A stretch of DNA of 64,000 nt from Streptomyces sp. VRA16 Mangrove soil (lineage in GTDB: Bacteria; Actinomycetota; Actinomycetes; Streptomycetales; Streptomycetaceae). The stretch is from NCBI RefSeq assembly GCF_017377775.1, contig NZ_JAFVLN010000022.1:1-64000 (forward strand), written 5' to 3'. A program made the translations under genes and the position numbers. Under the pieces are notes generated by a model. That model worked only from the letters and a program-made list of their open reading frames with translations. It was not told where the DNA came from and did not search any database. Below, piece after piece: positions 17,195-24,800 of this stretch. How positions within the stretch are numbered: position 1 is the stretch's first letter; the number at the start of each line of letters is the position of its first letter.

Positions 17195-18184
17195 GTGACT
17201 CGGTACGGCTCTTTCCCCGGCACCCGGCCCCGGCGGCTGCGGACGACTCCCGTCATGCGGCGCATGGTCGCCGAGACGCGGCTGCACCCGTCCGATCTGA
17301 TCCTTCCCGCGTTCGTGCGCGAGGGGATCGACGCGCCGGTCGAGATCGGCTCCATGCCGGGCGTCTACCAGCACACCCGTGACTCCCTGAAGAAGGCGGC
17401 GGCCGAGGCCGTCGAGGCGGGGGTCTCCGGGATCATGCTGTTCGGCGTGCCCGAGGAGTCGAAGAAGGACAACGCGGGCACGGTCGGGACGGACTCCGAC
17501 GGGATCCTCCAGGTGGCGCTGCGGGATGTGCGCGCGGAGGTCGGCGACGACCTGCTCGTCATGTCGGACCTGTGCCTGGACGAGTTCACCGACCACGGGC
17601 ACTGCGGGGTCCTGGACGAGCACGGCCGGGTCGACAACGACGCGACGCTGGAGCGCTACGCCGAGATGGCGCAGGTCCAGGCGGACGCGGGCGCCCATGT
17701 GGTGGGCCCGTCGGGGATGATGGACGGTCAGATCGGTGTCATCCGGGACGCGTTGGACCAGATCGGGCGTGAGGACGTCGCGATCCTCGCCTACACGGTG
17801 AAGTACTCGTCCGCCTTCTTCGGGCCGTTCCGGGAGGCCGTCGGCTCTTCGCTGCAGGGCGACCGCAAGACGTACCAGCAGGACCCGGCCAACGTCCGCG
17901 AGTCCCTGAAGGAGCTGGCGCTCGACCTCGAAGAGGGCGCCGACATGGTCATGGTCAAGCCGGCCGGACCGTACCTCGACATCCTCGCGAAGGTCGCGGA
18001 GGCGTCGGACGTGCCGGTCGCCGCGTACCAGATCAGCGGGGAGTACGCGATGATCGAGGCGGCGGCGCAGCGCGGCTGGATCGACCGGGACGCGGCGATC
18101 CTGGAGGCGCTGACCGGGATCAAGCGGGCCGGGGCCGACACGATCCTGACGTACTGGGCGACCGAGGTGGCGCGCAAGCTGTAG
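17195..18184 (+). CDS. hemB: Porphobilinogen synthase (delta-aminolevulinate dehydratase)
   Basis: A 329-residue enzyme condensing two 5-aminolevulinates to porphobilinogen. The two active-site lysines are K203 (YTVKYSSAFFGPF) and K255 (MVMVKPAGPYLDIL). The metal loop reads DLCLDEFTDHGHCG: the first and last cysteines of the zinc site are kept but the middle one is Asp, a mixed type seen in actinomycetes. The GTG start at 17195 follows the long hem hairpin, so hemB may be transcribed partly on its own. Confidence 0.95.
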   Translation: MTRYGSFPGTRPRRLRTTPVMRRMVAETRLHPSDLILPAFVREGIDAPVEIGSMPGVYQHTRDSLKKAAAEAVEAGVSGIMLFGVPEESKKDNAGTVGTDSDGILQVALRDVRAEVGDDLLVMSDLCLDEFTDHGHCGVLDEHGRVDNDATLERYAEMAQVQADAGAHVVGPSGMMDGQIGVIRDALDQIGREDVAILAYTVKYSSAFFGPFREAVGSSLQGDRKTYQQDPANVRESLKELALDLEEGADMVMVKPAGPYLDILAKVAEASDVPVAAYQISGEYAMIEAAAQRGWIDRDAAILEALTGIKRAGADTILTYWATEVARKL

Positions 18185-18215
18185 GCGGCGTCCTGCCTGG
18201 GCGAGAATGCCGGGC

Positions 18216-19397
18216 ATGACGATCAGTGCACTCGCTCTCAACCGGGCGACTCTGGCACGGCAGTTGCTGCTGGAGCGCTCGGCGGTCGGGGCGGAAGAAG
18301 CGGTACGGCGGGTTGTCGCGCTCCAGGCGCAGCAGCCCGCTTCGCCGTATGTGGCGCTCTGGAACCGGGTGGCGGAGTTCGAGGCGCGCGAGCTGGACGC
18401 GGCGTTCGCGGAGTTCCGGGTCGTGAAGTCGACGCTGATGCGGATCACGTTGCACGCGGTGCATGTCGACGACTACCGGGACTTTCGCGCCGCGGTGGAG
18501 CCGACGGTACGGGGTGCGCGGCTGCGGGACCGGCGGTTCACGGCGTCGGGGCTGACCGAGTCCGATGCGGCGCGGCTGCTGCCGGAGCTGCTCGCGCGGG
18601 CCGAAGTTCCGTGCGGCGCAGGTGAGTTGGGCGACTGGCTCGCCGAGCGCGGTGGCGGCATCGTGCCCGAGCTGGCGCGTCCGGCCTGGCGGATGCTGCG
18701 GCAGTGGGCGCCGCTGTGGCATGCGCCGGACGCGGGGCTGCCGTGGCGGTACACCTCGGGCGCGGGGCAGCGCTTCTTCGCGGCGGACGGCGACCGGCGC
18801 CCCGAGCTCGGCGATCCGGAGGCCGTGGCGGAGGGGCTGCGGGTGCTGCTGCGCCGCTATCTGGAGGGGTTCGGGCCCGCGTCGGTGGCGGACATGGCGC
18901 AGTTCGGGCTGGTGCAGAAGGGGCGGGTGCGGGAGGCGCTGGCGCGCTGTGCGGACCTGGTGCGGCTGGAGGGGCCGGGCGGGGAGGTCCTCTACGACGT
19001 GCCGGGCGGGCCGCTGCCGGACGAGGGCGTGCGGGCGCCGGCCCGGCTGATGGCGATGTGGGACAGCACGCTGCTGGCGTACGCGGACCGGGGGCGGGTG
19101 CTGCCCGCGGAGTACCGGAAGGTGGTGACCCGGGTGAACGGGGATGTGCTGCCGACGGTGCTGGTGGACGGGTATGTGGCGGGGGTGTGGCGGGTCGGCC
19201 CCGCGGGCGCTGGCGGTGAGGGGATCGAGGTGGCCGCGTTCCGGGAGTTGCCGGAGGCGGCTTGGGAGGAACTCGCGGGCGAGGCGCGGGGGCTGCTGAA
19301 GTTTCTGGGGGAGCGGGATCTCGGGGCATATCGGCGGTACGACCACTGGTGGGTGAAGGGGTTGCCGGTCGCGGAGCGGCGGGTGCTGCCCGGGTAG
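18216..19397 (+). CDS. AlkZ-like HTH_42 DNA glycosylase
   Basis: A 393-residue winged-helix protein of the HTH_42 family. Residues Q37-A38-Q39 in VVALQAQQPASP fit the Q-x-Q catalytic motif, at the same numbering as I recall for AlkZ, the azinomycin-crosslink glycosylase of S. sahachiroi; YcaQ/AlkX-type relatives have Q-x-D instead. Three tandem winged helices are suggested by the length and by LARCADLVRLEGPGGEVLYD. The protein ends YDHWWVKGLP. It would unhook bulky N7-alkylguanine lesions or crosslinks. The ATG at 18216 is used; another ATG at 18207 adds three residues. Confidence 0.8.
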   Translation: MTISALALNRATLARQLLLERSAVGAEEAVRRVVALQAQQPASPYVALWNRVAEFEARELDAAFAEFRVVKSTLMRITLHAVHVDDYRDFRAAVEPTVRGARLRDRRFTASGLTESDAARLLPELLARAEVPCGAGELGDWLAERGGGIVPELARPAWRMLRQWAPLWHAPDAGLPWRYTSGAGQRFFAADGDRRPELGDPEAVAEGLRVLLRRYLEGFGPASVADMAQFGLVQKGRVREALARCADLVRLEGPGGEVLYDVPGGPLPDEGVRAPARLMAMWDSTLLAYADRGRVLPAEYRKVVTRVNGDVLPTVLVDGYVAGVWRVGPAGAGGEGIEVAAFRELPEAAWEELAGEARGLLKFLGERDLGAYRRYDHWWVKGLPVAERRVLPG

Positions 19398-19464
19398 CGA
19401 ACGGCTCGGGGCTCCTGGGCATGGACTGCCACCGTCCGGCCGGTGCCCGGCCCGTCTCACACCA

Positions 19465-19491
19465 AAGGGCCGGGCTTGGGGCCCGGCCCTT
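19465..19491. terminator. Bidirectional terminator
   Basis: AAGGGCCGGGC (19465-19475) and GCCCGGCCCTT (19481-19491) form a perfect 11-bp stem with a TTGGG loop. It lies between the ends of the glycosylase gene (+) and the small exported peptide gene (-). Confidence 0.88.
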
Positions 19492-19510
19492 GTGCGAGGT
19501 GTGGTGCTGC

Positions 19511-19666
19511 TCAGGGGGCGTGGTTGTCCTGCGGGGTGACCACGGTGGCGTGGCTGTCCTGCGGGGCGACGGGGGCGTGGTTGTCGGCCATCGCCGGGGC
19601 CGCAGCGCCCGCCGCGACGCCGACGACCATGGCGGCGGTGACGAGAATCTTCTTGGTGCGGGTCAT
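19511..19666 (-). CDS. Small exported peptide with AfsS-like DNHA motifs
   Basis: A 51-residue ORF not long enough for most gene callers. MTRTKKILVTAAMVVGVAAG is a signal peptide with predicted cleavage after APAMA near residue 27. The mature part, about 24 residues, reads DNHAPVAPQDSHATVV then TPQDNHAP, three copies of D-(N/S)-H-A-(P/T). The same motif is repeated in AfsS, encoded just upstream on the same strand. An AG-rich site (GGAGTTGG) precedes the ATG. Function unknown; it may be a duplicated and re-targeted relative of afsS, or chance similarity. Confidence 0.75.
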   Translation of the reverse strand: MTRTKKILVTAAMVVGVAAGAAAPAMADNHAPVAPQDSHATVVTPQDNHAP

Positions 19667-19790
19667 TCCAACTCCCTGGCCAGAAGCGGTGTTACTGAGG
19701 CAGCCGTGACGCCAGCGGCAGGAGGGCGGTTGTTCGAGTGGGTCGAGCGGATCGCGCCACCAGTTGGCCTGAGCTGTCCTCGGACACGCC

Positions 19791-19829
19791 TCGGCCGCGG
19801 CGGCTCCCCCTCCGCGCCGCCGCGGCCGA
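19791..19829 (-). terminator. afsS terminator
   Basis: TCGGCCGCGGCGG (19791-19803) and CCGCCGCGGCCGA (19817-19829) make a 13-bp stem starting 24 bp after the afsS stop. No T-tract. Confidence 0.78.
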
Positions 19830-19853
19830 TCCCCGTCGGGAAGAAAGTCCTGT

Positions 19854-20030
19854 TCAGGCCTCTTCGCTGGTGGCGTGCTGGTCGAGAGGCTTCAGCTCGT
19901 CGCCGGTGGCGTGCTGATCGAGCGTCGTCAGGGGCTCGTCCGTCGCGTGTTGGTCGAGGGTGGTGATTTCCTCGCCCGTCGCGTGCTGGTCCTCCGGCTT
20001 GAGGATCGTTTCGTTCTTCTTGTCGCTCAT
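19854..20030 (-). CDS. afsS: AfsS, sigma-like secondary-metabolism activator
   Basis: A 58-residue acidic cytoplasmic protein made of four 12-residue repeats beginning DQHAT (DQHATGEEITTL, DQHATDEPLTTL, DQHATGDELKPL, DQHATSEEA). This is the hallmark of AfsS, labelled sigma-like, which raises actinorhodin/undecylprodigiosin-type pathway output in S. coelicolor and is transcribed under AfsR control. It lies 211 bp downstream of afsR on the same strand, as in S. coelicolor. The ATG at 20030 gives the MSDKKNE start; upstream in-frame codons read into the promoter. Confidence 0.9.
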   Translation of the reverse strand: MSDKKNETILKPEDQHATGEEITTLDQHATDEPLTTLDQHATGDELKPLDQHATSEEA

Positions 20031-20216
20031 GACGCTCAGCTCCCCTGTGAAGCGCGTGGTGTGCGGATCGGAGAGGTCCGCCCGGCAGCTCCCCCGTGGG
20101 CGGCCGGACGGACCCAAGTGGACCGCTCACAGTAGTACGTGAGTTCGGGCCCAACTGCGGTGACCCGTCTGCCCCCCGACGCGACGGATCGACTAAGGAC
20201 GAGAATGGAGGCAGGC

Positions 20217-20234
20217 GATAAACGAACGATGAAC
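20217..20234 (-). promoter_or_regulatory. Putative AfsR (SARP) binding repeats of afsS promoter
   Basis: On the minus strand GTTCATC-GTTC-GTTTATC gives two heptamers 11 bp apart, the spacing used by SARP regulators. It lies 8 bp after the afsR stop. AfsR of S. coelicolor is known to bind the afsS promoter at its -35. A weak -10 may be the CATTCT about 9 bases further on. Confidence 0.7.
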
Positions 20235-20241
20235 GTCGGCC

Positions 20242-23214
20242 TCAGGCGGCCTGAGCAGGGCTCAGCAGACCCCGTACGACCTCGGCCTCCGGGGACTTGA
20301 GCTGCTCGTAGATCTCCAGTGCTTCCTGCCAGCAGACGCGAGCACGATCGGTCTGGCCCAGCCCCTGAAGCGCACGCCCGAGAGTGGTGAGTACCAGGCT
20401 GCGTCGCCAGTCACCCCCGATGCCGCGCAGCAGGGTCAGGGCCTGTTCCGAGGCGGAGGCCGCGGCGGCATTGCGTGCCGCGTCCAGATCCGTCTCCGCG
20501 ATTCGGAAGAGGGTCATCCCTTCCCATAGGCGCTGGCGGCTGTCACGAAAGACTTCGAGGGCCTCGATGAGGATGGACCTCGCAGCGGACAGTTGCCCGC
20601 TTTGAGTGAGCGCGAGTCCCAGTGCGTACCTGCCATTGGCGCCGCGGAGCGCGTTGCCCGTGGACTCGTAGATGGCTATGCCTTGCTCCGCGAGTTCGAT
20701 GGCACTGGCTGTTCTGTTGGTCGCCAGGTGTATGCGCGACAGGTTGCAGAGCGCGCTTGCCTCTCCGGCGCGGTTCTGGTCGATCCTGAAGTTCTCGATC
20801 GCCAGACGTAGGTGCCGCTCGCCCTCCACATGACGTCCTTGGTAGATGGCCACGATCCCGCGGGTGTTCGGCGCCCAGCAGCGAGCAACCGGGTCGTTGG
20901 CCTCCTGCGCGTGGGCCATGGCCGCGGTAGCGGCGGCATCCGCTTGGTCGAAGCGGCCCGCCACCATGTGGACATCGGTCAGGGTCGTCAGTGCCCGGCC
21001 GGCCGCCCACGCGTCCTCAACCGCTTGGGCGGCTTCCCAGGCGGCCATGGCGGCGACCTCGTACTCGCGAGAGTTGGCGCCCGACTCGGCCAGATCCTTC
21101 GCCGCCCAGAGGAGGTCCACGGCTCGCCGCAGCCGTGAGTCCCCGACCGACTGGCGGACGCAGGCCAGCACGGAGATGGCTTCGGAGTAGAGCCAGTCCT
21201 GTGCCGAGTGGCGGTCGTCGAAGACCAACCCTGGATGGGACGTCGGCGCCAGGTGATCCACCAACCGGTCCCCGGGCCGCTCGATCGCATACACCCCCGC
21301 CGCCGTGGCCAGGTAGAAGTCCAGCAGCCGTGACATCGCCAACTCCCGCTCCTGCGGCGGGAGTTCGTCGCGCTCCGCGCACGCACGCGCGTAGAGCCGG
21401 ACCAGGTCGTGGTAGCGGTAGCGGCCCGGTGCCGCGGATTCCAGGAGGGAGGTGTCGACCAGGGACTCCAGGAGGTCCTCGGTTTCCTCCGCGTCCAGGT
21501 CCAGGACCGCCGCTGCCGCCGCCAGCGAGATGTCCGGGCCGTCCGCCAGGCCGAGGAGGCGGAAGGCGCGGGCCTGGGCGGGTTCCAGGGCGCCGTAGCC
21601 CAGCTCGAACGTGGCCTTCACCGCGAGGTCGCCGGCCTGGAGTTCGTCGAGGCGGCGGCGTTCGTCGGCCAGTTTCGCCGCCAGGACCGAGACCGTCCAG
21701 GTGCGGCGGGCCGCCAGGCGCGAGGCGGCGATGCGGATCGCCAGGGGGAGGAAGCCGCAGGCCGCGACCACGTCCAGGGCCGCCTCGCGTTCCGATGCCA
21801 CGCGCTCCTCGCCCACGATCTTCGTGAACAGCAGGAGTGCCTCCTCCGGCGACATCACGTCCAGGTCCACCAGGTGGGCCCCGGCGAGGCCGACCATGCG
21901 GACCCGGCTCGTGATGAGCGCCGCGCAGCCTTCCGTGCCCGGTAGGAGGGGTCTCACCTGCGCCGCGTCGCGTGCGTTGTCCAGGAGGACCAGGACTCTG
22001 CGGCCGTCCAGGGAGGACCTGAAGAGGGCCGCCCGCTCTTCCAGGGAGTCCGGGATCGCCGAGTCGGCCGTGCCGAGGGCGCGCAGGAAGGAGCCGAGGA
22101 CCGTTTCCGGTTCCGCCGCGCGGGAGCCCGCGCCCTGGAGGTCCACGTACAGCTGGCCGTCGGGGAAGGCGGTGCGGGCCGCGTGCGCCACGTGGACCGC
22201 GAGCGTCGTCTTGCCCACGCCGCCGATGCCCGCCAGCGCCGAGACCGCCATCACGCTGCCTGCGCCGGATTCGGAGGAGGCCAGGGCGAGGACGTCGCTC
22301 AGTTCGCGGACGAAGGACGCGCGGCCGGTGAAGTCCGGGACCGTCGCCGGGAGTTGGGCCGGGCGGACCGGGGCCGCCGCGGGCTCGGCGGCGGGGGCCG
22401 AGGGTTCCGCCAGGGCCGGGTCCGCCTGGAGGATGCGCTGCTGGAGTTCGGAGAGCGTGGGGCGCGGGTCGACGCCGAGTTCGTCCGCGAGGAGGCGGCG
22501 CGTGTCCGCGTACACCGCGAGGGCCTCCGCCTGGCGGCCGCTGCGGTACAGGGCCAGCATCAGGAGTTCGCGGAGGCGTTCGCGCAGGGGGTGGGCCGCC
22601 GTGAGCGCGGTGAGTTCCGAGACCGCTTCCGCGTGGCAGCCCTGTTCCAGGTCCATGTCGAGGCGGGCTTCGAGGAGTTGCAGGCGCCATTCCTCCAGGC
22701 GGGCCCGCTGCGTCTCGGCGAACGGGCCGGGCACGCTCGCCAGCGGTTCGCCGTCCCACAGGGCCAGCGCCGAGCGGATCAGCGCCCGCGCCTCGCACAG
22801 GTCGCCCGCCTGACGCGCCTTCTCGGCCTGCGACCACAGGTCCTCCGCCTGCGTCAGGTCGAGCGCGGCACGGGACGCGAGACGCAGTGCGTAGCCGCCC
22901 GACTCGCTGACCAGGACCCCGGGATCCAGGACCTTGCGCAGGCGGGAGGCGTACGTGCGCAGGGCCGCCAGCGCCTGCGGAGGGGATTCCTCGCCCCACA
23001 CCGCGTCGATCAGTTCGGCCGCCGTCGCCGTGCGGCCGTCGCGCAGCAGGAGCGCCGCCAGCAGGGCCCGCTGCTGCGGCGAACCGGTTGCCAGCGGCTG
23101 GTCGGCGCGCCAGGCGTGGACCGGGCCGAGCACGCTGAAGCGCAGGCCGGACTCCACGGCGCCCTGGAGCGCGCCGGATCGCCGCTGCTCCGGTACCCGC
23201 GGTACACCGTCCAT
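20242..23214 (-). CDS. afsR: AfsR, SARP-family global regulator with NB-ARC ATPase and TPRs
   Basis: A 990-residue protein close in length and start (MDGVPRVPEQRR) to S. coelicolor AfsR (993 residues). Order: SARP winged helix about 22-95 (LRFSVLGPVHAWRADQPLA), BTAD about 100-255, P-loop ATPase with Walker A GIGGVGKTTLAV at about 330, then TPR-like repeats from about 700. In S. coelicolor AfsR is phosphorylated by Ser/Thr kinases such as AfsK and activates afsS. The ATG at 23214 has GGGGGG upstream; an upstream ATG would add 28 poorly conserved residues. No afsK gene is adjacent here. Confidence 0.93.
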   Translation of the reverse strand: MDGVPRVPEQRRSGALQGAVESGLRFSVLGPVHAWRADQPLATGSPQQRALLAALLLRDGRTATAAELIDAVWGEESPPQALAALRTYASRLRKVLDPGVLVSESGGYALRLASRAALDLTQAEDLWSQAEKARQAGDLCEARALIRSALALWDGEPLASVPGPFAETQRARLEEWRLQLLEARLDMDLEQGCHAEAVSELTALTAAHPLRERLRELLMLALYRSGRQAEALAVYADTRRLLADELGVDPRPTLSELQQRILQADPALAEPSAPAAEPAAAPVRPAQLPATVPDFTGRASFVRELSDVLALASSESGAGSVMAVSALAGIGGVGKTTLAVHVAHAARTAFPDGQLYVDLQGAGSRAAEPETVLGSFLRALGTADSAIPDSLEERAALFRSSLDGRRVLVLLDNARDAAQVRPLLPGTEGCAALITSRVRMVGLAGAHLVDLDVMSPEEALLLFTKIVGEERVASEREAALDVVAACGFLPLAIRIAASRLAARRTWTVSVLAAKLADERRRLDELQAGDLAVKATFELGYGALEPAQARAFRLLGLADGPDISLAAAAAVLDLDAEETEDLLESLVDTSLLESAAPGRYRYHDLVRLYARACAERDELPPQERELAMSRLLDFYLATAAGVYAIERPGDRLVDHLAPTSHPGLVFDDRHSAQDWLYSEAISVLACVRQSVGDSRLRRAVDLLWAAKDLAESGANSREYEVAAMAAWEAAQAVEDAWAAGRALTTLTDVHMVAGRFDQADAAATAAMAHAQEANDPVARCWAPNTRGIVAIYQGRHVEGERHLRLAIENFRIDQNRAGEASALCNLSRIHLATNRTASAIELAEQGIAIYESTGNALRGANGRYALGLALTQSGQLSAARSILIEALEVFRDSRQRLWEGMTLFRIAETDLDAARNAAAASASEQALTLLRGIGGDWRRSLVLTTLGRALQGLGQTDRARVCWQEALEIYEQLKSPEAEVVRGLLSPAQAA

Positions 23215-23405
23215 CGTCGCGCCCCCCTGCCGCCGCACCCGCACCAGTCGTCCCTTGTCCCTGTCGTCCAACCGGCGCGCCGGGCCTTCACCCGACACAC
23301 CGTCAAAGACAACTCCGTCAGTTTGCCTTGTTCATGGCAGATACGTCAGCAACGGGAGGCAGCCATCACACACATCTCACGCGTACGAACCTTCACTCCC
23401 ACTAG

Positions 23406-23420
23406 CTGACGGGTCGTCAG
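23406..23420. promoter_or_regulatory. Palindromic operator, copy 1
   Basis: CTGACGGGTCGTCAG is a perfect 6-3-6 inverted repeat 20 bp before the amidohydrolase ATG. It is the first of six copies of CTGACGnnnCGTCAG in the window, all in promoter gaps. TetR-family repressors use sites of this form. Confidence 0.8.
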
Positions 23421-23440
23421 ATCGGCGCTACCGTGAGCCC

Positions 23441-24700
23441 ATGGAGACCACGGAGACCGCAAAGACCGAGAATGCCCCGATACCCGCCGACTTCCCTCGC
23501 ATCATCTCCGTCGACGACCACACCGTGGAGCCGCCGACCGTCTGGTCCGACCGGCTGCCGAAGAAGTACGCCGATGTCGGCCCCCGCGTCGTGCGCGCGC
23601 CCCTGAAGGAAATGACCTTCCTCGGCGGCAAGTTCGCGCCCGTCATGGGCGCCCCCGGCGACGACGGGCCCATCGGGGACTGGTGGGTGTACGAGGAACT
23701 GCACCGGCCGCTGACCCGGCTCGACACCGCCGTCGGCTACGACCGCGACGAGATCAGGCTCGAAGTCATCACGTACGAGCAGATGCGGCCCGGTTCGTTC
23801 GACGTGCCGGCACGGCTCGACGACATGGACGTCAACCACGTGCAGTCCGCGCTCTGCTTCCCCACCTTCCCGCGCTTCTGCGGCCAGACCTTCACCGAGG
23901 CCAAGGACCGGGAGCTCGGACTGCTCGGTGTGCGGGCCTACAACGACTGGATGGTGGAGGAGTGGTGCGGGCCCGACGCCCAAGGGCGGCTCATCCCGCT
24001 GACCCTCATCCCGCTGTGGGACGCCGAGCTGGCGGCCGCGGAGGTGCGGCGCAATGCCGCCCGCGGGGTGCGGGCCGTCGCCTTCTCCGAGATCCCGCCG
24101 CACCTCGGGCTGCCCAGCATCCACACCGATGAGTGGGACCCGTTCCTCGCTGCCTGCGACGAGACCGGGACCGTCATCGCCATGCACATCGGCTCCAGCA
24201 GCAGGATGCCGTCCACGTCGCCGGACGCGCCGCCCGCCGTCGGCTCCACCATCACCTTCGCCAACTGTTGCTTCTCGATGGTGGACTGGCTGATGAGCGG
24301 GAAGTTCGAGCGGTTCCCGAACCTCAGGATCATGTACGCCGAGGGGCAGATCGGATGGATCCCGTACATCCTTGAGCGCGCCGACGTGGTGTGGGAGGAG
24401 AACCGGGGCTGGGGCGGCGTCGCCGACAAGGTGCGCAAGCCGCCCTCCGAGTACTTCGCCGAGCATGTCTTCGGGTGCTTCTTCGACGACGCCTTCGGGC
24501 TGAAGAACCTGGACGCCGTCGGTGCGGCCAATGTGCTCTACGAGACCGACTACCCGCACTCCGACTCGACGTGGCCCAAGTCGAAGGAGGTCGGCGAGGC
24601 GCAGATGGGGCATCTGGCGCCGGATCTCGTCGAGCGGATCGTGCGGGGCAACGCCATAGAGCTGCTCGGGCTCACGCCGGACGGGCTCTGGCGGGCCTGA
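23441..24700 (+). CDS. Amidohydrolase_2-type metal-dependent hydrolase/decarboxylase
   Basis: A 419-residue TIM-barrel protein. The first metal strand is ISVDDHTVEPP (the D-x-H variant of HxH), followed by MHIGSSS, MYAEGQIGWIPY and the C-terminal TDYPHSDSTWP, as in ACMSD/uracil-5-carboxylate-type enzymes. The related reactions are decarboxylation or C-C/amide hydrolysis of cyclic acids, but the substrate is unknown. Its promoter holds a perfect CTGACGGGTCGTCAG palindrome. The ATG at 23441 is used although the frame is open upstream over the afsR promoter. Confidence 0.85.
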   Translation: METTETAKTENAPIPADFPRIISVDDHTVEPPTVWSDRLPKKYADVGPRVVRAPLKEMTFLGGKFAPVMGAPGDDGPIGDWWVYEELHRPLTRLDTAVGYDRDEIRLEVITYEQMRPGSFDVPARLDDMDVNHVQSALCFPTFPRFCGQTFTEAKDRELGLLGVRAYNDWMVEEWCGPDAQGRLIPLTLIPLWDAELAAAEVRRNAARGVRAVAFSEIPPHLGLPSIHTDEWDPFLAACDETGTVIAMHIGSSSRMPSTSPDAPPAVGSTITFANCCFSMVDWLMSGKFERFPNLRIMYAEGQIGWIPYILERADVVWEENRGWGGVADKVRKPPSEYFAEHVFGCFFDDAFGLKNLDAVGAANVLYETDYPHSDSTWPKSKEVGEAQMGHLAPDLVERIVRGNAIELLGLTPDGLWRA

Positions 24701-24728
24701 TCCACGGCCGCCGTGCCGCATCCCTTGT

Positions 24729-24743
24729 CTGACGATCCGTCAG
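24729..24743. promoter_or_regulatory. Palindromic operator, copy 2
   Basis: CTGACGATCCGTCAG is a perfect palindrome between the amidohydrolase stop and the LLM start. Its centre is 41 bp from that of copy 3, about four helical turns, allowing two dimers on one DNA face. Confidence 0.8.
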
Positions 24744-24769
24744 GTACGAGTATGTCCCCCGGCTCGTAA

Positions 24770-24784
24770 ATGACGACCCGTCAG
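24770..24784. promoter_or_regulatory. Palindromic operator, copy 3
   Basis: ATGACGACCCGTCAG has one base different from the ideal palindrome. It ends 16 bp before the LLM start, so it covers the start region of the transcript. Confidence 0.75.
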
Positions 24785-24800
24785 ATAAGGGGGTTCGGGC

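Noticed and set aside
19854..20117. 87-residue version of AfsS
   Set aside because: The extra 29 residues cover the promoter region; the conserved protein starts MSDKK at 20030.
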